A stretch of DNA of 38,100 nucleotides from Prevotella sp. UBA3776 (GCA_002369515.1 DFFM01000004.1:16121-54220), one strand, 5' to 3'. Shown: positions 1 through 8,682, counted from the stretch's first letter. Notes: a model not told the origin generated them from the sequence alone. Made by a program: numbers and translations.

Positions 1-1895
1 GAGCCGGCGTAGGCATAGTCGCGTTCGCGTGGCTGCAGCGGAGTCTGGTTGAGGTAGATGACGATGGCCAGACCCGTCATGAAGAACAGGAAGAACACCA
101 CCCAGAACTGCTGGATGCCTTTCTTTCCGCGGTAGGCCTGCCAGAACAGACCGATGAGGCCCAACAGCAACGGCAGACAGTAGAACACGTTGTGCCCCTT
201 GTTTTCCTTCAGGTCGTCGGGCAACAAGTCCTGATCGCCCAGTCGCATGTTGTCAATCCACTTGAAGCCAGTGAGCCAGTTGCCGTGCTCCAGTTCGCCA
301 TGTCCCTGGATGTCGTTCTGTCGGCCTGCAAAGTTCCACATGAAGTAGCGCCAGTACATGAAGTTGCACTGATACGACAGGAAGAAACGTATGTTTTCCA
401 TCTGTGTGGGCACCTTCACATCAATCATTTCGCCACATCGGTCGTATTGCACGGTGCGTCCGTCAACGCCTCCCATCCAACTCTCGTAGGCATTGGTATG
501 GCTGGAGTCGTGCATGCGGGGGAAGAACATGTTCTGTGCGTACTCATAGTTGCGCTTGTAGCCCACGATGAAGTAAGAGTCTTTCTCTGTGTCGGAGGCT
601 TTCTCCTTGCGCTGATATTCGGGAGCGCCCTCGCTGAAGACGGGGCGGCACATGTTGCCATCAACGCTGAGCTTCACCTGCGAGGTGTAGGCCTGTCCGT
701 AGAACAGCGGACGGTCTCCATACTGGTCGCGGCTGAGGTATTTGCCCAGAGTGAAGATGTCTTCGGGCGAGTTCTGGTCCATGGGCGGGTTGGCCGACGA
801 ACGGATGACGATGACGGCATACGTGGAGTAGCCAATCATGAGCATGAGCAGGCAGAGCAGTGTGGTGTTCTTCATGCGGGCCGTGATGGCGGGCACACGG
901 GGTATTTTGCCGCTGATTACCACCCACAGCAAGGCCAGCACCACAATGCCGATGAGGAATGCCGACCAGCCATAGCCGTAGAACGGGATGCCGAGCATGC
1001 CCACCGATGCCAGAAACGCGATGTTCTGGCGCGAGCGGCTCTTGTTTTGGTATGTTTCGTAGATGGCCCAAATGACGATGCCCACCAACAGCAGCAGGTA
1101 GATGATGACGCCCGTGTTGAAGGGCATGCCCAGCGTGTTGACGAAGAACAGCTCGAACCATCCGCCCACGGTGATGATGCCCGGCACCACGCCATAGAGT
1201 ATGGCGGCGACGAACACAAAGGAAATGAACAGGGCTATGAGCGATCCTTTCAGGTCGGCATTGGGAAAACGCTTGTAGTAATAAACCAACACAATGGCGG
1301 GTACACAGAGAAGGTTGAGCAGGTGGACGCCGATGGAAAGCCCCGTCATATACATGATGAGCACCAACCAGCGGTCGCTGTGAGGCTCGTCGGCGTGGTC
1401 CTCCCACTTCAGGATGAGCCAAAACACCACTGCCGTGAAGGCCGATGAGTAGGCATAGACCTCGCCCTCAACGGCCGAGAACCAAAATGTGTCGCTGAAG
1501 GTGTAGATGAGTGCTCCCACCAATCCACTGGCTTCGATGGCAATGAGTTTCTGGGTGGTCAGCTCGCTCCATGAGTCGATGAGCAGACGGCGTGTCAGAT
1601 GGGTGATGCTCCAAAACAAGAACAAAATGCAAGTGGCGGAAAGCAACGCACTCATGATGTTCACCATGAAAGCCACCTTCGACGGGTCGCCGGCCAGTTG
1701 GGTGAACAGGTTGGCCGTGAGCATGAAGAACGGAGCCCCCGGCGGGTGGCCCACTTCTAGTTTGTAACCTGTGGTGATAAACTCAGGACAGTCCCAAAAA
1801 CTGGCTGTCGGCTCGATGGTTGAACAATACACGATGGCGGCTATCGCAAATGCCAGCCACCCCATGACATTGTCAACGAGTCTGTACTGTTTCAT
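1..1895 (-). CDS. DUF2723 family multi-pass membrane protein (protein O-mannosyltransferase-like), C-terminus off window
   Basis: Reading the minus strand from ATG at 1895 gives 631 codons with no stop before the window edge, so the gene is partial at its 3' end. The N-terminus is a membrane segment (about residues 10-25) followed by the family signature: SFWDCPEF (32-39) and GHPPGAPFF (49-57). The last residues in the window read NQTPLQPRERDYAYAGS, also typical of DUF2723 (PF11028). The family includes human TMEM260, an O-mannosyltransferase of the secretory pathway, so a role in glycosylating exported proteins is plausible; that is inferred from the family and has not been shown for bacterial members. 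Bacteroidetes homologues are usually around 1000 residues or more, so roughly a third is missing. A -7 box lies about 110 bp upstream. Shadow frames on both strands in this region are not genes. Confidence 0.88.
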   Translation of the reverse strand, partial: MKQYRLVDNVMGWLAFAIAAIVYCSTIEPTASFWDCPEFITTGYKLEVGHPPGAPFFMLTANLFTQLAGDPSKVAFMVNIMSALLSATCILFLFWSITHLTRRLLIDSWSELTTQKLIAIEASGLVGALIYTFSDTFWFSAVEGEVYAYSSAFTAVVFWLILKWEDHADEPHSDRWLVLIMYMTGLSIGVHLLNLLCVPAIVLVYYYKRFPNADLKGSLIALFISFVFVAAILYGVVPGIITVGGWFELFFVNTLGMPFNTGVIIYLLLLVGIVIWAIYETYQNKSRSRQNIAFLASVGMLGIPFYGYGWSAFLIGIVVLALLWVVISGKIPRVPAITARMKNTTLLCLLMLMIGYSTYAVIVIRSSANPPMDQNSPEDIFTLGKYLSRDQYGDRPLFYGQAYTSQVKLSVDGNMCRPVFSEGAPEYQRKEKASDTEKDSYFIVGYKRNYEYAQNMFFPRMHDSSHTNAYESWMGGVDGRTVQYDRCGEMIDVKVPTQMENIRFFLSYQCNFMYWRYFMWNFAGRQNDIQGHGELEHGNWLTGFKWIDNMRLGDQDLLPDDLKENKGHNVFYCLPLLLGLIGLFWQAYRGKKGIQQFWVVFFLFFMTGLAIVIYLNQTPLQPRERDYAYAG

Positions 1896-2007
1896 TGATG
1901 TTATTGTACTGTTTTTTTTGTTGATTGCTACAAAATGTCGCCAAAGGAATGCGAAACGGTGCGGAGCACCACTGCTGGTTTCCACGACGAAATGACGTTT
2001 TCTTATG

Positions 2008-2015
2008 CAAAGGTA
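2008..2015 (-). promoter_or_regulatory. Bacteroidetes -7 box for the DUF2723 gene
   Basis: Minus-strand TACCTTTG matches the Bacteroidetes TAnnTTTG consensus and lies about 110 bp before the ATG at 1895. No clear -33 TTTG is visible at the usual spacing, so the call rests on the -7 box and its position. The stretch 1896-2218 holds this box, a hairpin at 2101-2138 and a plus-strand -7-like box at 2201-2208, and no gene. Confidence 0.55.
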
Positions 2016-2100
2016 ATGCAAATCGTGCGCTTAACCACCTATTTATTATATTTTAACTCTGTTTTGGCTTGTTTTGCCTCTGACTGCCATAATGCAAATA

Positions 2101-2138
2101 CCCTCTGCTTGTGAAGTTCTCTTTTCTCAAGCAGAGGG
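2101..2138. terminator. 11-bp inverted repeat, possible terminator of the small-protein gene
   Basis: CCCTCTGCTTG (2101-2111) is exactly complementary to CAAGCAGAGGG (2128-2138), with a 16-nt loop. It sits about 80 bp beyond the stop of the minus-strand small gene at 2219-2425 and before the DUF2723 promoter, where a terminator would be expected. Neither strand shows a long T run after the stem, so it is not a textbook intrinsic terminator and could instead be a protein-binding palindrome. Confidence 0.5.
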
Positions 2139-2218
2139 AATATCTTGTCGCCTCACATTGGGTGAAGGAGGCTGTTTCCCTTTTTCTGTATAAAAATCAA
2201 TATCTTTGTAACGGTCGT

Positions 2219-2425
2219 TTACTCTTCCCAGACGCTATGGCCTTCCACCTCTTCCCAGGCGTTGGCTTCGTCGGCACGAGGCTGGCCACCATGTTCTGGC
2301 GTACCATCACCGCCACCACCAAGTCCAATGCCGGCGTTGCCATCAACTTCTGACACTTGATCCAGCAAGTGTCCTTCTTCGTACATCACAACGAACTTCG
2401 TTGTCGGCATAACATACTTTCTCAT
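2219..2425 (-). CDS. Small acidic hypothetical protein (68 aa) of a Bacteroidales short-protein type
   Basis: The ATG at 2425 is preceded by AAGGA three bases upstream and by a -7 box at 2469-2476, which makes expression likely. The product starts MRKYVMPTTKFVVMYEEGHL, has a Gly-rich middle (GLGGGGDG) and ends in an acidic, Trp-containing tail (WEEVEGHSVWEE). Prevotella and Bacteroides genomes carry many orphan proteins of this form: a basic start of the M(K/R)KY type, a short hydrophobic stretch, then a Gly-rich acidic tail. This parallel is a matter of recognition and no search was done. There is no signal peptide or membrane segment. Function is unknown; a secreted or cleaved peptide is possible but unproven. 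Confidence 0.6.
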   Translation of the reverse strand: MRKYVMPTTKFVVMYEEGHLLDQVSEVDGNAGIGLGGGGDGTPEHGGQPRADEANAWEEVEGHSVWEE

Positions 2426-2468
2426 TATCCTTGCTTCTATTGTTTGAATCCGTTTTTTAAATCGTGTG

Positions 2469-2476
2469 CAAAGTTA
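2469..2476 (-). promoter_or_regulatory. Bacteroidetes -7 box for the 68-aa small protein
   Basis: Minus-strand TAACTTTG fits TAnnTTTG and lies 43 bp upstream of the ATG at 2425. The upstream region is T-rich but lacks a perfect TTTG. The rest of the 394-bp gap 2426-2819 shows no convincing gene. Two short open frames there (2457-2639 minus, 2565-2780 plus) have no recognisable features. Confidence 0.55.
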
Positions 2477-2819
2477 CTACAACTAGGAAAAAAAGCACTC
2501 CTTTTCGTCCATTATTTTTCCTCAATTTAGTTTTTTTATAACTCGGAGAGACCTCTGTTGCGAATTGGCTGGAGGTCGGTGTTTTCCCCAAAAAAACGCC
2601 AAGAGCATCGTTTTTTCTGAGAAGAGGGTCGTCAATCATCGTATAATCATGATTTACATCTCCTTTTTGTCAATTTTGAGAAAAAAAACAGGAAGAAACA
2701 TGACAATGAATGAAGAAAAACCTTATCTCTGCAGCAGATTTACTGACAGAATCAAAAGCTGTAACGAAACTGATGATTAGCTAGAAATAATAATGTAGAA
2801 CTTAAAAACTGAAGAAAAC

Positions 2820-3431
2820 ATGAAAAAGTTAATGATGATTGCTGTCATGCTGACAGCAACGCTGACCATGAGCGCACAAATGGAAGAGGGCACATGGTCG
2901 CTGATGCCTAAGGTGGGATTCAATGCTGCTGACATTTCGGGCGGCAAGGATGTGTTGGATAATCGCTATGGATTGGTAGCCGGTTTTGAACTCGAATACA
3001 AGGTGGCCGACTGGTTCGGCGTGAGCGCAGGCGCATTCTACGAGCAGGAAGGCTGGAAAGTCAAGGAAGGCGACAAGAACCAGGAAAACGACTACATCAC
3101 TGTTCCCGTCATGGCTAAATTCTATGTTTGGAAGGGACTTTCGCTCAACACTGGTTTTCAGGCTGGTTTCATGACCAAAGCCAAGGGCGACTATGACAAG
3201 TCGGACATGAATAAGTTCGAGCTGTCTGTGCCCGCAAGCATTTCCTATGAGTTCCCCTTCGGCCTGAATCTTGAAATCCGCTATAATGTGGGTGTCACCG
3301 ATGTGCTGAAGAACAATCCGCAGTGGATGAAGAACGAGGCTCCGCAGTGGCTGTCCAAATGGCGTGGCTACGAGGAGAAGAACAACACTCGGATTCTGCA
3401 GTTCACCGTAGGTTATAAGTTTGCGCTCTAA
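2820..3431 (+). CDS. PorT-type outer-membrane beta-barrel protein
   Basis: The 203-residue product has a signal peptide (MKKLMMIAVM... ending TMSAQ, residues 1-20). Alternating hydrophobic strands with aromatic ends follow, for example WSLMPKVGFNAADISGG, YGLVAGFELEYKV, FGVSAGAFYEQEG, LSLNTGFQAGFM and LNLEIRYNVGVTDVL, and the protein ends ILQFTVGYKFAL with a C-terminal aromatic strand. This is the pattern of the small 8-stranded outer-membrane barrels grouped as OMP_b-brl / PorT-like in Bacteroidetes. The cargo or role is not evident; many members are structural or porin-like proteins. The gene stands alone on the plus strand, with A-rich sequence rather than a Shine-Dalgarno before the ATG, and ends just before a large terminator hairpin shared with the convergent operon. 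Confidence 0.85.
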   Translation: MKKLMMIAVMLTATLTMSAQMEEGTWSLMPKVGFNAADISGGKDVLDNRYGLVAGFELEYKVADWFGVSAGAFYEQEGWKVKEGDKNQENDYITVPVMAKFYVWKGLSLNTGFQAGFMTKAKGDYDKSDMNKFELSVPASISYEFPFGLNLEIRYNVGVTDVLKNNPQWMKNEAPQWLSKWRGYEEKNNTRILQFTVGYKFAL

Positions 3432-3478
3432 GCCTCGGCATCAAGTAATCATTCAGAAAATATCAAAGGTACCAAGGT

Positions 3479-3544
3479 TCGGGGGTACGAGAAATGTTTA
3501 GTAAATGGAGTTTCCATTTGTAAACAGTATTCTCGTACCCCCGA
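3479..3544. terminator. Bidirectional terminator, long two-part hairpin
   Basis: The outer 15-bp arms TCGGGGGTACGAGAA (3479-3493) and TTCTCGTACCCCCGA (3530-3544) are perfectly complementary. Inside, TGTTTAGTAAATGGA (3495-3509) pairs with TCCATTTGTAAACA (3513-3526) except for one or two bases. On the plus strand the stem is followed by CTTTTGTTTCTTCTTC. It lies between convergent genes (stops at 3431 and 3573), so it probably ends transcription from both sides. Confidence 0.85.
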
Positions 3545-3572
3545 CTTTTGTTTCTTCTTCTCCTGAAATCAA

Positions 3573-4214
3573 TCAGATGTAATACTCTGCCGAATCTACG
3601 AGTCCGGCTCGCAGGGCGTAGCGAGTGGCTTCGTGGACGTTGTTGACATTGATTTTTCGGAAAATGTTTTTCCTGTGGGTGTTGACCGTGTGGAAACTGG
3701 AGAAACGCTTTTCGGCTATTTCGCGGGTGGTCATTCCCATGGCGATGTCCTTGAGTATTTCGCGTTCGGTGGCCGTGAGCCGCACGTTCTCTTCAGGAAG
3801 TGCGGCTGGTGCAAGTAGTTGCTCGGCCATGCGCTGGCAAATGTAGCGTTGGCGCTTGATGGCATAGTTGATGGCCTGGCTGATTTCGTTCAGGGGCGAT
3901 TCTTTGAGCAGAATGCTGATTTGGCTCCACGAGGCCACCACCCGTCGCACAAAGTCCTGGCTGAGGTCTTCAGAGAAGAGCACCCAGCGGGCTGTGGCAA
4001 ATCGCTGGCAGAGGATGAGCAGTTCTTCGGCATCGTTGATGTCGAAAAGCGTATAGTCAAGCAGTACCACCGAGTCGGGGTACTGCTTGAGTTGTTCTAT
4101 GAGTTCGGTTTTGTCTTCGGTGTATTTCAACCGTGTGCCGTCTATCTGCTGACAGATGTACATCAGCCCTGCTCGGGTGATGTCCTGACGGTCGGCTAAG
4201 CATATATTTATCAT
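3573..4214 (-). CDS. LuxR/NarL-type response regulator
   Basis: The 213-residue product starts MINICLADRQD. Its receiver domain (about 1-120) shows the acidic pair in LADRQD (D8, D11), the phospho-acceptor D53 in VVLLDYT and the conserved lysine K104 in LLKESP. The C-terminal LuxR helix-turn-helix (about 146-205) has LTATEREILKDIAMGMTTREIAE followed by SFHTVNTHRKNIFRKI. It should bind DNA when phosphorylated; no histidine kinase is encoded nearby. The open frame extends further upstream, but that part overlaps the preceding gene out of frame and has no domain, so the ATG at 4214 is chosen. It is the last gene of the 10255-to-3573 run, 44 nt behind the DUF5686 gene. Targets are unknown. Confidence 0.88.
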   Translation of the reverse strand: MINICLADRQDITRAGLMYICQQIDGTRLKYTEDKTELIEQLKQYPDSVVLLDYTLFDINDAEELLILCQRFATARWVLFSEDLSQDFVRRVVASWSQISILLKESPLNEISQAINYAIKRQRYICQRMAEQLLAPAALPEENVRLTATEREILKDIAMGMTTREIAEKRFSSFHTVNTHRKNIFRKINVNNVHEATRYALRAGLVDSAEYYI

Positions 4215-4258
4215 TTTTTTAATGGAGTTTAGGTGCTCGGGAGTTGGGAGTGCTGTCC

Positions 4259-6931
4259 TTAGAACGTCATTCTCACCATCATTCTGATACCGTGTTTGTT
4301 GGCGGTGGGCAGATTGAGATAGTTCAATCGGCGCACATACTCTACGTGCAGAATTTTGAATATGTTGTGGACACCGGCGATAAGCTCCACATAGGGCTCT
4401 TTTTTGTTCATGATGTAGCTTCCGTAGGGGAAAGGCATCAGGTCGGTGTCGTTGGCATTCTGTTCGAGTGTGGGGTTGTTCTTGTCGGAGAGGTCTCCCC
4501 ATAGGCACTTCACGCCGATGTACTCGCGCCACTTGAGCTTCTTGAGCAGCGGAATGCGGTTGAAAATCTTTCCGTTCATGTCCCACGAGATGTCAAGCGA
4601 GGCGTAGCGGTCGTTGAGGAACTCCATGTTGTTCACCAGGTTGAAGGTTTCGTCCTGAATGATGTACGACAGGTTGGAGGCGGGCATGAGCAGCAACGGA
4701 TAGGGCACCTTGGTCCACTGGATGCCGCCCTTGAGGTAGCAGTCTATCTTTCCCCAGCTCTTCATCCAGAAGCGTTTGTAGATGCTGGCGTCGGTGACGT
4801 GATAGGCATAGTTGGCACCAAAGACGCCTTTCAGGCCGATGGTGTGGCCGATGGTGAACACGGGGGCGTCTAGGTTCATTTTGATGCGGCGCTGCTTGGT
4901 GTTGATGAAGGTTTCGCCGGGGGCAAAGCGCAGCTCGCCGTGCAGTTCGGTGGTGCGGAACTTTCCGTGGTGCAGGTTGTCGGTGTAGAGAGCGGCCTGT
5001 GCGTCGGCCACGGTGGGTGCCCAGTCGGCGCCACTGGCTGCTGGCGGCTCGTTCTTGAGTTGCTCCATCTGGCGGTTGATGTCGGCAAGGCTGGCGAAGT
5101 AGAGGTCGCCAGTGGCCTCGTTGGCCTCGGTCTTCAGGCTGAAGGTGGTCTTGAAGCCCCAGTCTTCCTCGCGCTCGAAGGTGAGCGACTGGCGGTTGTA
5201 GAACATCATTTTCTCGGCCTTGCTCCATTTGAAGGCGGTGAAGACGTTATCCTTGTCGGTGCGCATGAACTTGTCGGTGGGCGCACAGACGTCGTAGGTG
5301 CTGGTAAGTGTGAGTGTGCGTTTGGGAAACTCGCGGGGCAGGTATTCTTTCTTGTTGAACGAATAGGTGAGTTCGCCCTTGTAGTAGTTCTTCTTGCTCT
5401 TCCAGCCACGGGCCACGTAGCCCGAAGCAAACCAATGGGGATTGAGATTGGCATTGGTCTGTGCGCTGATACGCGTGCGCAGTCCGTCCACGGGGTTCTT
5501 CGAGATCATGGTGTTCACGGGGCCTATATCGACATAGTTTTTCTTGCCCTGCGGACTGGTTTCCACAAAGTTCTCCACCAGTGCCTTGATGCCGAAGATG
5601 AACCACTTGAAGCCTTTTATCTGCTCAATGTTGTGGATGAAGGCATCCATCGAACTTTCGCCCTTGGTCAGCTCCACGCCGCGGTATTGGTTCCAGAAGG
5701 CTTCGTCGCGCATCATGGCGTCGGCGTCGCGCCGTTCCTTGGCCTTGCCCTTGAAGAGTTGCTTGGGCAGTTCGTCAAAGGCGTAGTCGCTCAGTCGCGT
5801 CGTTCGTATGACGAGAGCCTTGCTGAGAAATTTGGTCAGGGCCATCTCCACGAACATGTCGTCAACCGAGAGAGCCCATTCGCCATTGGGAAGCCGGGTG
5901 TATTCTTGCATGATTTGCAGGTTCTCCACAAAGTTCACGTCGCTGCGCTTGGGAATGGTCATGTTGCAGCGCTTCACGTGCAGCGTTGAATCGCAGAGCA
6001 CGTAGATTTCGCCGCGGAAGCCAAAGTCCTGCTGGTTGTTGGGAATGAACTGCAAGTGGTAGCACAAGTCTTTGTCCACATAGACCGTGTCCTCGATGTA
6101 AAAACGGTAGAAACTGATGGCATCCTTGCCGATGGGCGACGTGAACGGATACTGCAGCAGTCGCACCTGGTCGTCGTAGATGTCCACGTCGGTGAAGATG
6201 TCCTTCAGGGCGGTGTTCAGGATGTCGCCCGTTTCTATGAGGTGGTTGATGCCTGTAGAGTTTTGGCCCTTGATGATGCGCTTTTCCGAGCGTGGGCTTT
6301 TGCGATAGATGATTTGTGTGAGCGTTTCATCTACAGAGATGGGCAGAATGAGCTTCTTGGTGTAGGGCGAAGGCTCCACCTGATTGAGCAGCCACTGGTG
6401 CTTTTTGAACAGCGACGACTCGAGGTCCTTTGGCGTTAAGTCGTTGAAGGCGAGCGTTATTTTCTGGTATTTGTTGAACTGGTAATAGTCGTGGTTTTCC
6501 AACCGTGTCTTCTTCTTGGCGGCAATCACCCTGCGCATCAGTTCGACGGCCGGATTGTCTTTGCGGCTGTACTTCTTGCGTTTCGACTTCACCACCACGT
6601 TCTGCAGCGTTTTTGTTTCGGGTTTCAATTTCACGTTGAGTGTCGAGGGGGTGTTGCTGCCGATGAGCACCCTCACTTTCTCGTAGCCCAGTGCCGAGAG
6701 CGTTAGATACCATCCGTTGTGACGCTCTATGGTGTATCGTCCCTCGTCATCGGCCGACACGGCAATGTGATGCCCCTGGTAGATGGCGCTGGCATGGGGG
6801 ATGGTGTCGCCGGTGACGGCATCGGTGATGACACCGCTTATCTGTGCAGCCATGCTTTGGGCCATCATCCAGAGCACGAGCAGCAGGCTCGTTTTCTTCA
6901 GTTTGAAAGTTTTCACAAAATCTCTTTTCAT
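4259..6931 (-). CDS. DUF5686 outer-membrane protein with carboxypeptidase-regulatory-like domain
   Basis: Start is taken as ATG at 6931 (890 residues); an in-frame GTG at 6943 is possible. A signal peptide (about 1-29, ending SMAAQ) is followed by a CarboxypepD_reg-like domain (ISGVITDAVTGDTIPHASAIYQG..., about 30-110). A long DUF5686-type region follows, with many beta-strand-like segments and a C-terminal strand ending in Phe (GIRMMVRMTF), which points to an outer-membrane barrel. The family is common in Bacteroidetes and its function is not established. The start lies about 25 nt after the HAD gene stop, so it is co-transcribed with the putative head-group genes. This raises the possibility that it handles the product at the outer membrane, which is inference from position only. 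Confidence 0.85.
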   Translation of the reverse strand: MKRDFVKTFKLKKTSLLLVLWMMAQSMAAQISGVITDAVTGDTIPHASAIYQGHHIAVSADDEGRYTIERHNGWYLTLSALGYEKVRVLIGSNTPSTLNVKLKPETKTLQNVVVKSKRKKYSRKDNPAVELMRRVIAAKKKTRLENHDYYQFNKYQKITLAFNDLTPKDLESSLFKKHQWLLNQVEPSPYTKKLILPISVDETLTQIIYRKSPRSEKRIIKGQNSTGINHLIETGDILNTALKDIFTDVDIYDDQVRLLQYPFTSPIGKDAISFYRFYIEDTVYVDKDLCYHLQFIPNNQQDFGFRGEIYVLCDSTLHVKRCNMTIPKRSDVNFVENLQIMQEYTRLPNGEWALSVDDMFVEMALTKFLSKALVIRTTRLSDYAFDELPKQLFKGKAKERRDADAMMRDEAFWNQYRGVELTKGESSMDAFIHNIEQIKGFKWFIFGIKALVENFVETSPQGKKNYVDIGPVNTMISKNPVDGLRTRISAQTNANLNPHWFASGYVARGWKSKKNYYKGELTYSFNKKEYLPREFPKRTLTLTSTYDVCAPTDKFMRTDKDNVFTAFKWSKAEKMMFYNRQSLTFEREEDWGFKTTFSLKTEANEATGDLYFASLADINRQMEQLKNEPPAASGADWAPTVADAQAALYTDNLHHGKFRTTELHGELRFAPGETFINTKQRRIKMNLDAPVFTIGHTIGLKGVFGANYAYHVTDASIYKRFWMKSWGKIDCYLKGGIQWTKVPYPLLLMPASNLSYIIQDETFNLVNNMEFLNDRYASLDISWDMNGKIFNRIPLLKKLKWREYIGVKCLWGDLSDKNNPTLEQNANDTDLMPFPYGSYIMNKKEPYVELIAGVHNIFKILHVEYVRRLNYLNLPTANKHGIRMMVRMTF

Positions 6932-6956
6932 GCTTGATTTCACGTCGTGTTTAGTA

Positions 6957-7679
6957 TTATAGCAGTTGGTCTAAATCTGTAATCACCAGGTTGGGCACCG
7001 TTTCGTCGTAGGATTCGTCGGTCCACCCTTCGCCCTTGAACCATACGGTGCGGCAGCCAGCCTTGCGGGCGGGCAGAATGTCCTTGTAGAAACTGTCGCC
7101 CACCACGGTGATGTCGGCAGGCTGCAGATTCAAGCTGGGGTTCAGCCTCTGCAGGGCTTCAACACCCAGGCTGAAGATGCGGTGGTCGGGTTTGCGGATG
7201 CCTACCACGGCCGATTCAATCACGCTCTCAAACAGACTGTCGAGCTGAAACTCTCGCAGCACCACTTCAATGTTGCCGTAGAAATTGCTCACCAACACCA
7301 TGGGGCAGCGTTCGCTCAGCCGGCAGAGCACATCGCGGCTGTGGCTCACCGTCTGTTGCACCTCGGCATAGAGATTGTCGAGCAGCTGGCGCTGAGTCTC
7401 CCGGTAGTCCTGCTCGGAAGGGTTCCAGTAGCCTTGTTCCAGCAGGAACTCCAGTTCGATGCGCAGTTTCACGTCGAGCAGGTGGTGGAACGTGTGGGTG
7501 GGTTTGATGATGGGGTTGCTGCCCAGAGTGCGTTCGGCATGGACGTATGCCTCGCGAAACTGCTGCTCGTTCACTGGCACTTGAATCTGCTGGTAGGCAT
7601 GCCACAGTTTCTTGCCCCAGTGGCATCCGGCAGTGTCGATGGTGCCTCCGTAGTCGAAGATGTATGCTTTGGTGTTCAT
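6957..7679 (-). CDS. HAD-superfamily hydrolase (phosphatase-like)
   Basis: The ATG at 7679 begins MNTKAYIFDYGGTID (240 residues); a TTG at 7706 would add nine residues overlapping the previous stop and is less likely. HAD motif I is present with the nucleophile D9 in FDYGGT. Motif II is VLVSNFYGN, motif III the lysine of IRKPDHRIF, and motif IV VVGDSFYKDI. The Asp normally two residues after the nucleophile, which acts as acid/base in phosphatases, is Gly here (DYG instead of DxD), so the activity could be weak or altered. Positioned directly after the CDP-alcohol phosphatidyltransferase, it could remove a phosphate from a phosphorylated lipid head group. Alternatives are a nucleotide or sugar phosphatase. 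Confidence 0.85.
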   Translation of the reverse strand: MNTKAYIFDYGGTIDTAGCHWGKKLWHAYQQIQVPVNEQQFREAYVHAERTLGSNPIIKPTHTFHHLLDVKLRIELEFLLEQGYWNPSEQDYRETQRQLLDNLYAEVQQTVSHSRDVLCRLSERCPMVLVSNFYGNIEVVLREFQLDSLFESVIESAVVGIRKPDHRIFSLGVEALQRLNPSLNLQPADITVVGDSFYKDILPARKAGCRTVWFKGEGWTDESYDETVPNLVITDLDQLL

Positions 7680-7702
7680 TGTTCTTGTTGGTTGCTCAAA
7701 GT

Positions 7703-8641
7703 TCAATGTTCATTGTTCAGTGAATTGTTCAGTCGCAGGCAGAGTTTCTCGTGGGTGTTGTGCATATAGACGTAGAGTACGGTGAGCACAATGATTTCGA
7801 TGAGGAAATAAACCCACGGGCAGTTGAGCAGTGCTGTGATGTAGAGGCAGATGGCGCGCACGTTGAAAGTCAGGATGTTGGTGTATTTCATCAGCGGCCG
7901 GCTTCCCTTGAGAAACTCCTGCCTAACGGATTCTTTCCGTTTGTTGTCGGCGCAGTTCTTCCACGAAGCGAAAAACTTCTGAAACTCGGGAGTGCGGCGT
8001 TCCTGGCTCTTGCAGTAGTTGGCGTAGTTGTAGAAGAACAGCCTTCCCATCAGGTCGCCCTTGCGTTTCATCTCCTCGTAGGTCCGCCGCTGCTGGGCGT
8101 AGTTGTCCAGTTCGCTGCCTTCTTTGCCTTTGAGGAAGAAAAGATGAATGTTGCGGTAGTAGTCGGAGAGCGAACTCTGTGGCGAATGGCAGAGCAGACC
8201 GGCTACGGCCGCCAGCAGCCATATCCAGAAGCCCCAGCGCAAGTCGGAACCAGGGATGAGCTGCGGCATCATTCGCAGACAAAGGGCAAAATAGATGCAG
8301 AAAAACCACACGTCGCCCGAAAAACCGTCGAGCATGCGTCCGATGAGGGTTTTCTTGCCCGTGAGGCGCGCCATCTGTCCGTCGGTGGAGTCGCAGAAAT
8401 TGGCCAGCATGAGCAAGGCCACGCCTGCCAGATTGTGCCACACGTCCGTGTGGACAAACATCAGGGCGGCTCCTATGCCCAAGAATATGGAGAGAATGGT
8501 GATGACATTGGGATGAACACCCAGTTTGTTCCAAAACAGGGCGAATACCAGCCCTATGGGCCGTGTGAAGTGTACATCGAGCCATTCTTCTGTGTCGTTG
8601 CTCTTAAACGATGCCTGAAGCATCTCCTTGAATGTTGCCAT
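7703..8641 (-). CDS. CDP-alcohol phosphatidyltransferase family membrane protein
   Basis: The 312-residue product carries the CDP-alcohol phosphotransferase signature at residues 84-110: D84, D87-G88, A91-R92, G101, D105 and a last Asp at 110. In the usual motif the final two Asp are separated by three residues; here there are four (DGFSGD), with G at the canonical place. About six hydrophobic segments surround it (near 45-65, 70-83, 108-125, 135-155, 255-275, 280-298). A long charged insert lies between about 170 and 250. The reaction is transfer of a phospho-alcohol from a CDP-activated donor to an alcohol acceptor, usually in the inner membrane. Neighbouring genes could supply the CDP donor. 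The exact donor and acceptor (inositol phosphate, glycerol or another polyol) cannot be read from the sequence. Confidence 0.85.
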   Translation of the reverse strand: MATFKEMLQASFKSNDTEEWLDVHFTRPIGLVFALFWNKLGVHPNVITILSIFLGIGAALMFVHTDVWHNLAGVALLMLANFCDSTDGQMARLTGKKTLIGRMLDGFSGDVWFFCIYFALCLRMMPQLIPGSDLRWGFWIWLLAAVAGLLCHSPQSSLSDYYRNIHLFFLKGKEGSELDNYAQQRRTYEEMKRKGDLMGRLFFYNYANYCKSQERRTPEFQKFFASWKNCADNKRKESVRQEFLKGSRPLMKYTNILTFNVRAICLYITALLNCPWVYFLIEIIVLTVLYVYMHNTHEKLCLRLNNSLNNEH

Positions 8642-8682
8642 AGTTTGATTTTGCTATTTTACCTTTTTTTTGAATTCTACTG

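Noticed and set aside
192..1448. 418-codon open frame on the plus strand
   Set aside because: It lies opposite the DUF2723 gene, has no domain and is rich in His/Val/Asp codons typical of a coding-strand shadow.
2457..2780. Two short frames (60 aa minus, 71 aa plus) in the gap before the beta-barrel gene
   Set aside because: No ribosome site, domain or compositional support; the minus one overlaps the small-protein promoter.
4215..4586. N-terminal extension of the response-regulator frame
   Set aside because: It overlaps the DUF5686 gene out of frame and has no domain; the receiver domain begins properly at 4214.
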